Assembly (NCBI GenBank): GCA_016946835.1
Contig: JACVTC010000613.1
Coordinates: 1-15,243, forward strand
Source of the DNA: Neocallimastix lanati (nom. inval.)
Taxonomy: Eukaryota > Neocallimastigomycota > Neocallimastigomycetes > Neocallimastigales > Neocallimastigaceae
Direction: 5' to 3'
Length of the DNA: 15,243 nt
Of the stretch, positions 7,595-15,020 are shown piece by piece (the stretch's first letter is position 1; every line of letters starts with the position of its first letter). The translations under genes and the position numbers were made by a program. Below the pieces are notes generated by a model that worked only from the letters and a program-made list of their open reading frames with translations, made no database searches and was not told the DNA's origin.

Positions 7595-8535
7595 CGTTCA
7601 TCATTTTGTTCAGATTCTGGGCAGTCAACTTCATTATGTCCGATCCTCATACAATTTACGCAAAAATTAATTTTTAAGTCGGAGAGCTTTTGTGTTATTT
7701 CTTTTATTTCTTCATCATTTATGCTTTGTTTTGCATTATTTCTATTATTATTAGTATTTTTATTTAATTGTTCTTTATATTGATAATAATTATTGTACTT
7801 ATTATTGTAGTTACTATTATAGGATTTATTATTATAAAAATTTTTATTTTGATATCCATACGTTGAACTATTAGCGTTATTATTATTTCCTTCCTTATTT
7901 TTATTATTTGGAGAATAAAAATTAATATAAGAACTTTCGGATTGCCTTTTTGTAGAATTATGGCTAGTAGTTTTCTCTTTTGAAGGATTTTTATTTTTAT
8001 TTTCTTTAATAAGGTTCATAATCTTTTCTTTCTTCGAAGTGATTTTCTGAGCTTCTTCTAAGGTAGTTGGTTCTTCCTCCATTAAGCTTTCGTATATTTT
8101 ATTCCAATTACGAAAAGCATTTATATAATAAGATGTTACGATAACATCTGAGATTACCACAGTTTTACTTATTTGGTTTAGCAATTCAGAGAATCGTATG
8201 TCAAAGTCTGTAATTGTTTCATCTTTACGTATAGTAATAGATGAAAGTTCCAGAAGTCTGGAATTCTTTGACGCAGTTTTCTTATAATACTTTGCTAAAT
8301 TTGTTAATATAGTATCATATTCATCTGGTATTTTTTTATTTAGAGAATTATAAACTATTGTCCTTGCAACACCATCTGTTATTGCAATTAAATAATCTAT
8401 TTTCTCTCTTTCTTCGCTTACTTTAAAAGTAAGACACCAATGTTCGAATGCAAACTTCCATTCATCGAATGCAACTTTTGTTTTTCCGAGAATGGGAAGT
8501 CTGTTGAACGTTATTAATTTTATTTGATTTTCCAT
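7585..8535 (-). CDS. gag: Gag polyprotein of element M (capsid plus zinc knuckle)
   Basis: 316 residues from the ATG at 8533-8535. Residues about 1-175 form the helix-rich capsid region (for example ELSSITIRKDETITDFDIRF). Residues about 185-270 are an Asn/Tyr-rich linker. A CCHC zinc knuckle lies at C292, C295, H300 and C305 (CX2CX4HX4C), the nucleic-acid-binding nucleocapsid motif. Gag would assemble cytoplasmic particles and bind element RNA. The start codon directly follows a run of 24 A on the transcript strand. The final codons overlap the frameshift heptamer, and the stop follows it at once. Confidence 0.95.
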   Translation of the reverse strand: MENQIKLITFNRLPILGKTKVAFDEWKFAFEHWCLTFKVSEEREKIDYLIAITDGVARTIVYNSLNKKIPDEYDTILTNLAKYYKKTASKNSRLLELSSITIRKDETITDFDIRFSELLNQISKTVVISDVIVTSYYINAFRNWNKIYESLMEEEPTTLEEAQKITSKKEKIMNLIKENKNKNPSKEKTTSHNSTKRQSESSYINFYSPNNKNKEGNNNNANSSTYGYQNKNFYNNKSYNSNYNNKYNNYYQYKEQLNKNTNNNRNNAKQSINDEEIKEITQKLSDLKINFCVNCMRIGHNEVDCPESEQNDERLK

Positions 8536-8559
8536 TTTTTTTTTTTTTTTTTTTTTTTT
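8536..8559. repeat. Poly(T) run abutting the gag start (A24 in the RNA)
   Basis: 24 T on the plus strand from 8536 to 8559. T8535 belongs to the ATG. The element RNA would therefore carry A24 immediately before AUG. Confidence 0.95.
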
Positions 8560-8626
8560 ATATATTTTTATTTTATTTTATTTTACTTATATATGCTACT
8601 TTATTGTATCACTATATATGTATATA

Positions 8627-8630
<4 letters not shown>

Positions 8631-8664
<34 letters not shown>
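8631..8664. repeat. Poly(T) run of 34, flanked by TA repeats
   Basis: An uninterrupted T run. TA/AT dinucleotide repeats lie on both sides (about 8613-8630 and 8665-8680). Confidence 0.95.
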
Positions 8665-8667
<3 letters not shown>

Positions 8668-8867
8668 TATATATATATATTATTTACTTATATTATTTGT
8701 ATTATTTTACTTATTTATATTTATATTATTTAACTTATTTATATTATTTAACTTATTTTATTATTTTCTTCATTTAATATATATTATCTTTTCTTTGTTT
8801 TATATATAAACTAAGATTAATTTTTAATATCTAAAAATTATATATTATTACTAGTTCTATAATGGTT

Positions 8868-8868
8868 A

Positions 8869-8933
<65 letters not shown>
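8868..8933. repeat. TA dinucleotide repeat followed by poly(T) of 43
   Basis: TA repeats at 8868-8890 run into 43 T at 8891-8933. Long homopolymers of this kind are prone to slippage, so the exact length is uncertain. Confidence 0.95.
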
Positions 8934-8935
<2 letters not shown>

Positions 8936-9130
8936 TAATAATAATTAATTATAATTTAATTTACTATATTTTTATTAATTGTGTAACTTATAATTTTTTT
9001 TAAAATAATTATATCAATAATTTTAAATTAATTATTACATTAATCTATTTTAATTAATTTCTGCTAAATATTTTATAACTATGATTTAATGGTTTTCTTT
9101 TATTTATTATTAATTTTCACTTAAGTATTT

Positions 9131-9229
9131 TACCTCATTGGGTTTTACATAAGAATAACTTTAATTACCTCATTGGGTTTTAATTTTTTTTTTTTTTATA
9201 GAATAAAGAATTCTACTTACCTCACCGGG
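9131..9229 (-). repeat. Three dispersed 12-bp repeats resembling 5' splice sites
   Basis: Plus-strand TACCTCATTGGG at 9131 and 9166, and TACCTCACCGGG at 9218. On the transcript strand these read CCCRRTGAG|GTA. The copy nearest the PBS continues as GAG|GTAAGT, the full eukaryotic donor consensus. The other two continue as GTAAAA and GTAATT. They could be donors for a spliced RNA, or a repeated packaging motif. Confidence 0.6.
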
Positions 9230-9237
9230 CTTAGTTA

Positions 9238-9250
9238 GGATTCTCCACCA
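9238..9250 (-). other. Primer-binding site of element M (tRNA-Ala)
   Basis: The plus strand reads GGATTCTCCACCA, ending 3 nt before the LTR. ATTCTCC-A-CCA is a 3' end known from eukaryotic tRNA-Ala and includes T70 for the G3-U70 alanine identity pair. This tRNA would prime minus-strand DNA synthesis. Confidence 0.85.
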
Positions 9251-9253
9251 GTT

Positions 9254-9315
9254 TGACAAATGTTGATTATTATCTTAATTTAGAATTTACTTCTAAAAGT
9301 GATAATAATTTGTCA
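9254..9315 (-). other. Terminal hairpin of the M LTR next to the PBS
   Basis: 9254-9261 plus 9268-9274 (TGACAAAT and TATTATC) pair with 9301-9315 as a 15-bp stem with a 6-nt bulge. Inside it TTAGAA (9280-9285) pairs with TTCTAA (9291-9296) around 5 nt. In the RNA this is the end of U5, beside the primer site, like the U5 stems of retroviruses. Confidence 0.75.
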
Positions 9316-9930
9316 ATTAAAAGGGTAGTTATTAACACAAAAATGTTAATTAAAACACTACAGTTTAAAATAAGAAAAGAATATTTGTTTTTTTTTTTAT
9401 AATAAAACTTTATTTATCAATATAAAATTGTACTTTTTATTATTTTGAATATTTATATTCTTAATAAAAAGTATTTAAAATAAATGAGAATAAAAGAAAA
9501 TAATTTATTAAAACTTAAATTTTAAATTTTTAATTCTTGAATTCTGATTTTTTTATTTTTAAAGAAATTTTTACATGTTTTTATATTTTTCTTTTAAGTT
9601 TAAATTATTTAAAATAAAACTATATAATTATTTTAAGTAAACACTTTTAAGATAAAATAAACAATTTTGTTATTATTAATAAGTTTCTTTTTTAATTAAT
9701 ATTAATATCAATTTAAACTGAGATTTAATTTAAAATCGTTAAAGTAAAATAAAAGAATAATTTAATATAAAATACATTGTTCTTTAAATTAAAATAATAT
9801 TTATTTAATAATTTTAAATCTTTTAATTTATTTTTATTAAAATATTATTTTATAATTATCAATAACTAATTAAGAGGGTTATTATTCCATTTTATTGATT
9901 TTTCTTAATTTATAACTTGGTTATTTATCA
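9254..9930 (-). repeat. 5' LTR of element M
   Basis: 677 bp direct repeat of 2900-3575 with two substitutions and a 1-nt homopolymer difference. It would hold the promoter and transcript start. The base composition is too AT rich for me to place a single TATA box or polyadenylation signal with confidence. Confidence 0.97.
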
Positions 9931-9934
9931 CAAG
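9931..9934. repeat. 4-bp target-site duplication CAAG (right copy of element M)
   Basis: Directly follows the ATTTATCA end of the upper LTR and matches 2896-2899. It also directly precedes TGGTAGAC, the proposed start of the element R LTR. Confidence 0.8.
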
Positions 9935-10947
9935 TGGTAGACTCAGGGTTGACACTTAGATATTTAAAATCAAGCAGGGGGGGACGGGTATTACCCTGCT
10001 TTGATTTTAAATAAAAAAAAATAATTCTTTATTAAAAGTTATTTATTTTTTTATTAATATAAAATTTTTATTATTTAAAGTACACATATTAATTTTTAAG
10101 AAATTGTTACAATATTTATATTTTTTTATAAATTTAAAGTATAATTAATTGTTTATAATTTAAGTAATTTTATAGAATTATTGAATTAATTTTATATCAA
10201 TAATTCATTTTTGTTTTAATTTTTATAAATATAATAATATAATATTCAAATATAATTTAATTAAAAATAATTATAAAATAAATATATAGAAAATAGTTTT
10301 TACTATTTTCTTTGATATTTTTAAATTAAATAAATTGTTTTTAAAGATTAATATAATAAATTTAATAATCTTTAATTATTTTAAATAATACTTGTAATTA
10401 TTTTCAAAATAAAATAAAATTTTTATAATATTTAATTAATAAATTTGATAATATTTAAATAATAATTTTTATAATAAGTAAAAATTTTTAATAATAATTT
10501 TTAATAATAAATTTAATTAATAATCTTAATAATTTTATAATAATATTTAATAGTTATAATAAATAAATTTTTATAATAATATTTAATAATTTTAATAATT
10601 TTATAATATTAATAATTTATAATAATTTTTAGAATAATATTTAATTAATAATTTTAAAAATTTTATAATAATTTTTATAATAATATTTAATTAATAGTTT
10701 TAATAGTTTAGTATCTTAAAAATATAATTTTAATATTTACAATTGTATTTTAATATACATATATTTAATAATATAACAATAAAGTAATTAATTAAAATTT
10801 ATTTACATTATTTACAAGGTAAAATTAATTTATATCAAAATAAATTAAATTTTATTATTAAGTTTAGGTTATCAAGAATATAGGAAAGTACAATTTAGTA
10901 AAGAATTATTAATAATAAAATAAAGGTTATTAATTCATTCTTTACCA
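9935..10947 (-). repeat. Candidate 3' LTR of element R (single copy)
   Basis: Plus-strand ends are TGGTA and TACCA, a perfect 5-bp terminal inverted repeat with TG...CA ends. The left end follows CAAG directly. The right end lies 5 nt from the G-run of the PPT. The body is almost entirely A/T with no gene, apart from a GC-containing hairpin at 9961-10013. An alternative start is the TGACACTTAG at 9950, which resembles the M LTR start. Confidence 0.6.
9961..10013. other. ~19-bp hairpin with G7 tract near the end of the R LTR
   Basis: 9961-9979 pairs with 9994-10013 with a single-base bulge. The arms are TATTTAAAATCA-AGCAGGG against its complement, and the loop is 14 nt. A run of seven G (9977-9983), part stem and part loop, and a further GGG stand out in DNA that is otherwise nearly all A/T. 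A U5 structural element is the best guess. A simple transcription stop is an alternative. Confidence 0.75.
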
Positions 10948-10950
10948 TGA

Positions 10951-10960
10951 TGCCCCCTCT
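10951..10960 (-). other. Polypurine tract of element R
   Basis: The minus strand reads AGAGGGGGCA between the pol stop (10971-10973) and the proposed LTR end at 10947. It is the only G-rich stretch nearby and sits in the expected place. Confidence 0.7.
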
Positions 10961-10970
10961 AAAACTCAAG

Positions 10971-13900
10971 CTACATCGAAGCTGAGTTATACTTGACTAT
11001 ATTCTTCAAATGAACATTCCTATTCATTTGAATTCCAGAATTTGGATCAGCCAAGGTAACCGTATTAAATTGTTTTTTTATAACTTTAAGAGGACCAACA
11101 AAATAAGGTTCTAGTTTAGTTCTTGAAAAATTTCTAACTAGAACTAAATCACCTTCCCTAATTCTTTTTCCTTCATTCAAACTATTCTTTTCCTCTCTTC
11201 TAGCAGCCCAATACTTATTTGCATTTTTAACATTTTCGGCTGCTTCTAAAGTCCATCGGTAATGATTTATAAATTTTTCTAACAACACTTCATCCGATGA
11301 CTTATTAATATCCTTGGTAGGTCTAGCAGCAATATCAAAAGGCTGCTGATCTTCCCTACCATAAACCAACTCAAAACTTGAATGTTTTGTTACCTTATTT
11401 TTGGTAGTTCTAAGAGCCCATAAGGCGGATGGTAAAACTTCATCCCAATCCTTATTCTTAGAACCCAACAACCTCAATAACTTGCCGATCTCTTTATTAC
11501 GGTTTTCCGTAAGTCCATTACTTTCAGGATGATATGTGGAAATAAACTTCACATATACATCATAGAGATCTAAAAATATTTTCGTCATGTCCGAGGTGAA
11601 CTGAACACCATTGTCAGTTGTTATTACCTGTGGAACACCATGACGAGCAAACACATTAATTAAGAACTTAATCACATCCTGTGATGTTATATTTTCCGTG
11701 GGTTCTGCTTCAACCCATTTGGTGAAGTAATCCACCACAACCATAATATATTGATTATTATTCTTCGTTTTAATCAAAGGTCCAATAATATCTAAACCCA
11801 AATGTATAAAAGGACCTTCTACTTTAGTTGGAATATTTTCTGTAGGTTCTGGATATGGTTGTGACCTATTCAACTGACACTTGTCACAACTTTGCACCAC
11901 TCTTTTAATATCCATCACCATATTATTCCAATAAAAACTTTTACGAAGCCTTTGATAAGTCTTATAATATCCCTCATGACCTATCTTATGGGCTTCTAAA
12001 ATAAGTTTTACTCTTTCCGTTTGATCAGTAATTAATTTATGATAGTCATTACCATCAACAAAGTAATCTTCACCATCTATCGTGACAAATTTTTCATTTA
12101 TAAAGTCTTTAATAGTTTTTGAAATCAACTCTTCTTCTTCCTTTGAAGTTAACTTAGTTGCCAATACCACAGAATCAGCTCTTTTCTTCATCCTAGATAA
12201 TGCATCGGCTAACACATTTTTCTTACCCATTTGATATTGAATTTCAACACCAAGGGTACTAACAGTTAAGCACCACCTTGCTTGCCTAGCATTATTAGGT
12301 TCCTTATTTTTAAAGAAACTGATTAAAGGTTTATGATCTGTTATTACTACTGTTTTATTAGGATTTCCTAATATATAAGATTTCAACTTAGTAATACAAT
12401 AAATTAATGCAGCTCCTTCCAAGTCAGTAATGCCATAATTTTTCTCGGCTTTACTTAAACTTCTACTTATATAATGAACTGGATGTTCCTTTTTGGTTTC
12501 TAAATCTTCTTGGAGTAATACTCCTCCAATACCTTCATAGGAAGCATCCGTTCTAATTATAAACCTTTGAATAAAACTTGGATATTTTAAAATTGGAGCA
12601 TTTATTAACTTTTCTTTTAACAGATCAAAACTTTGTTGATGTTCATTATTCCATTTATATTTAACATTCTTTCTTAATAATTTACATAAAGGAGCAGAGA
12701 TTTGGGCATATTTATCAATAAAGTTTCTATAATATCCTACTGCTCCAAGAAAAGATCGTAATTCATGAACATCAACAGGTGCTACCCACTCCTTGATAGC
12801 CTTAATTTTGCTATCCTGGGGACTTAAACCTTTCACTGATGCCTTATGACCTAAGACTTCTACTTCAGTCTGCATAAAGGCACATTTTTCAATGTTAATT
12901 TTCAATTTGTGTTGGCGAAATACTTCCAACACTTGACTAATGTGGCTTATGTGTTCTTCTATACTCTTAGAGTATATTAAAATATCATCTATAAAGTTAA
13001 AAACAAACTTTCCTATAAATGGGAAAAGAATCCTATTCATTTCCCTTTGAAATGTAGCTGGGGCTCCGGTTAAACCAAAAGGCATAACCTTGAATTGGTA
13101 GTTACCAAATTTTGTGGTGAAGGTGGTAATTTCTACACTTTCCTCATCCATCAAAATTTGATGATAACCAGAATAAAGATCCATTGTTGTAAAAATCTGT
13201 GCCCCATCTAAACTATCAAATATCTCATCAATGTAAGGTAATGAATAAGAATCTTTAACTGTTAAATCATTAACCTTACGATAATCAATACATAATCGCC
13301 ATTTACCGTTCTTCTTCGGTACTAACACTATTGGCGATGACCATTCGGAACAAGAAGGTTCAATTAATTTCTTATTAATTAATTTAATTAATTCCTCCTT
13401 AAGTATATCCGACTTAAATTTAACTAATCTATAGCACCTTTGCTTAACTGGTTTCGCACCAGGAATTAAATTAATCTTATGTGGAGGAAGATCAGAAGGT
13501 GTTAATTCTTCTGAAGAAGTAGCAACTATTTCTAAGTTCTCCTCCAGAATTTTAATTATTTCATCTTTATATTTTTCATTTAAAGTATTTAGGAAAATTT
13601 CATGATGAATATATTGCTTTGGAGATAATCCTTCAATTTTCTTTAAATCATTCTTTTTGGAATCCTCATCCAAAGCCTTAATCATACACAACAACTTTTC
13701 TTCATCTTCATAATCATTATTAATAGGTGCAATAAAATTAATTACTCCCTCAGGAGTAATTTGACACAAACTATATAAAATGGGGTGGATAAACAAATTA
13801 TAATCAATTTGGGTTTTTAAGTTAATTAGAATATCGTAAAAAGGATCCTCCTTTTCTACTATTCTACAATTAACCATTAATACAAGATTATTAATCTTTA

Positions 13901-14669
13901 CTGGCACCCGAATGATATAACCTTCCGAGTAATCATCATTCTTAGTTGCCAACCTAATTCTGCCACGACTAATATCAATAGGTTCATATTCGGACGGAAG
14001 CTTATCTAAAAATTGTTGAGTAATTATATTTAAATTACTACATGAATCAATTAAAGCCTTCCCCGAAACACCTTCAACTGTAACATCAACCATGGCAATA
14101 TCCTCTTCACATGGTTCGTTACCTTTACTTTTATAAGTGTGGTCTATGTTATTAACGACCACAGTCGTGGCTGACACATTATCCAACACCCCAGAGATAT
14201 TAGATTGGTCCCTATCCAATTTAATACCCTGTGACACCTTATATCTTAATTTTGGAGCAGCATCCAATAACTGTCCAAAAGTAATATTGCAATTGGCAGA
14301 ATTTAAATCTTTAAGAATATCATATTCTTCTTCCCCCGATTGCATCTTAATTTTCCTAGATACCCTAGAACTTTTAGTTTCTTTTTGAGTATCTTTATCT
14401 TTACTATTTAACACCCTAGTTAAATCAATTACTTTATTATTCTCCTTCACAATACTTTTATTATTATCATTATTTTCTTTCATTAAATTTTTATTCTTTC
14501 TTTTATCATTATTTACATTATTTATAATAACTTCATCATTCACTAATGAATTATTATTAATATTATCATTACTATTATCATTTACTATGATTATTACTAT
14601 AATTAGTATTACTATTACTAGCTCTTTCATTATCACGAACTTGTCTTTCAATCTCTTTTTCTTTTTCAA
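10971..14669 (-). CDS. pol: Pol polyprotein of element R, long open frame with displaced N-terminus
   Basis: 1232 codons are open, but residues 1-29 (hydrophobic Ile/Val-rich) are read out of frame. The true Pol frame joins at about 14585. The protease-like site is ALIDSCSN (D208), where the usual DTG/DSG glycine is Cys. The reverse transcriptase has FGLTGAPATFQ and FIDD (559-562) in place of the commoner YxDD. RNase H has RTDAS (D708), E751, D778 and D822. Integrase has H894, H898, C928, C931 and catalytic D960, D1019, E1055 with 35-residue D-E spacing. The end is GPY/F-like (VGPLKV). Stop is TAG. RT, RNase H and integrase look chemically complete. The upstream junction is broken, so a normal Gag-Pol cannot be made from this copy as it stands. 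Confidence 0.9.
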   Translation of the reverse strand: MKKKKRLKDKFVIMKELVIVILIIVIIIVNDNSNDNINNNSLVNDEVIINNVNNDKRKNKNLMKENNDNNKSIVKENNKVIDLTRVLNSKDKDTQKETKSSRVSRKIKMQSGEEEYDILKDLNSANCNITFGQLLDAAPKLRYKVSQGIKLDRDQSNISGVLDNVSATTVVVNNIDHTYKSKGNEPCEEDIAMVDVTVEGVSGKALIDSCSNLNIITQQFLDKLPSEYEPIDISRGRIRLATKNDDYSEGYIIRVPVKINNLVLMVNCRIVEKEDPFYDILINLKTQIDYNLFIHPILYSLCQITPEGVINFIAPINNDYEDEEKLLCMIKALDEDSKKNDLKKIEGLSPKQYIHHEIFLNTLNEKYKDEIIKILEENLEIVATSSEELTPSDLPPHKINLIPGAKPVKQRCYRLVKFKSDILKEELIKLINKKLIEPSCSEWSSPIVLVPKKNGKWRLCIDYRKVNDLTVKDSYSLPYIDEIFDSLDGAQIFTTMDLYSGYHQILMDEESVEITTFTTKFGNYQFKVMPFGLTGAPATFQREMNRILFPFIGKFVFNFIDDILIYSKSIEEHISHISQVLEVFRQHKLKINIEKCAFMQTEVEVLGHKASVKGLSPQDSKIKAIKEWVAPVDVHELRSFLGAVGYYRNFIDKYAQISAPLCKLLRKNVKYKWNNEHQQSFDLLKEKLINAPILKYPSFIQRFIIRTDASYEGIGGVLLQEDLETKKEHPVHYISRSLSKAEKNYGITDLEGAALIYCITKLKSYILGNPNKTVVITDHKPLISFFKNKEPNNARQARWCLTVSTLGVEIQYQMGKKNVLADALSRMKKRADSVVLATKLTSKEEEELISKTIKDFINEKFVTIDGEDYFVDGNDYHKLITDQTERVKLILEAHKIGHEGYYKTYQRLRKSFYWNNMVMDIKRVVQSCDKCQLNRSQPYPEPTENIPTKVEGPFIHLGLDIIGPLIKTKNNNQYIMVVVDYFTKWVEAEPTENITSQDVIKFLINVFARHGVPQVITTDNGVQFTSDMTKIFLDLYDVYVKFISTYHPESNGLTENRNKEIGKLLRLLGSKNKDWDEVLPSALWALRTTKNKVTKHSSFELVYGREDQQPFDIAARPTKDINKSSDEVLLEKFINHYRWTLEAAENVKNANKYWAARREEKNSLNEGKRIREGDLVLVRNFSRTKLEPYFVGPLKVIKKQFNTVTLADPNSGIQMNRNVHLKNIVKYNSASM

Positions 14670-15013
14670 TTCGTGGTTGAGCTAGAATAGATGGTTTAAT
14701 TTGTTTAACAATTTTATTACTTATATTATTTTCTTTTACTTCTCGTTCTTTCTGTTTTCGTATGCAGGAGTTATTATAGTTTAGGATTCTCCTTCAACGA
14801 CTTATGAATCCTTTTCTCTGCACTACCTTCATCATTATTAACATCATAAATTTTACGTTTAGATGCTCCTACTAAATAATCAACTTTCTTTTTATTAATC
14901 ACCCTTTATTAGCAGAGTTTCTTCAATATTAGAAAGACGAGAATTTTAATTTCTTTTGATATTTAAGTGAAGCTGCTTTTTAAGTATGGGAGAGCTTCTT
15001 ATCCCATTACTCA
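14578..15013 (-). pseudogene. Broken gag-pol junction and N-terminal Pol linker of element R
   Basis: Fragments in different frames match the element M linker. After the slip site the -1 frame starts TFKLSNG (M: TFKINNG) but meets TAA at 14946-14948, and the same frame ends again at 14895-14897. A second fragment starts near 14902 and stops at 14774-14776. A third contains KPSILAQP (M: KPSILNQP) and stops at 14578-14580, just where the long Pol frame begins in another phase. At least four lesions lie in about 430 nt. Sequencing errors in AT runs are a possible alternative. Confidence 0.8.
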
Positions 15014-15020
15014 ATTTAAA
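14987..15020 (-). promoter_or_regulatory. Conserved -1 frameshift signal of element R
   Basis: The minus strand reads CGT TTA AAT TGA. The heptamer T TTA AAT (15020-15014) is followed directly by the gag stop TGA (15013-15011). A 7-nt spacer (15013-15007) leads to TGGGA (15006-15002), ten bases, then TCCCA (14991-14987). Heptamer class, stop position, spacer and stem position are the same as in element M although loop bases differ. Confidence 0.8.

Larger units (their letters stand above)
8536..9237 (-). other. Leader of element M between PBS and gag
   Basis: About 700 nt without a gene. In transcript sense it begins with three CCCRRTGAGGTAA-like repeats (9131-9229), then AT-rich sequence, then three long A tracts (A43, A34, A24) and TA repeats. 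No other coding frame is credible. Confidence 0.8.
2900..9930 (-). mobile_element. Element M: complete Ty3/gypsy-type LTR retrotransposon, 7031 bp
   Basis: All expected parts are present in minus-strand order: 5' LTR (9254-9930), PBS (9238-9250), leader, gag, frameshift signal, pol with PR-RT-RH-IN order, PPT, 3' LTR (2900-3575), and CAAG duplications on both sides. The RT-RNase H-integrase order, with a GPY/F-type integrase end, defines the Ty3/gypsy (Metaviridae) group. No chromodomain and no envelope-like gene are visible. LTRs differ by two substitutions and one T in a homopolymer, and no lesion is seen in the coding frames, so it looks young and possibly autonomous. Confidence 0.95.

Noticed and set aside
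8524-8809. Phe/Tyr/Ile frames on the plus strand
   Set aside because: They are translations of poly(T) and TA repeats.
9931-9949. CAAGTGGTAGA resembles the D-arm of tRNA-Ala, suggesting insertion in a tRNA gene
   Set aside because: Only 11 bases match, no other tRNA arm follows, and the bases are better explained as CAAG plus the TGGTA end of the R LTR.
2058-10947. A single 1.85-kb LTR shared by L and R and split by M
   Set aside because: Not excluded, but less favoured. Both sides of CAAG show LTR-like ends (TTATCA and TGGTA with matching partners at 2058 and 10947), which this model would leave to coincidence.
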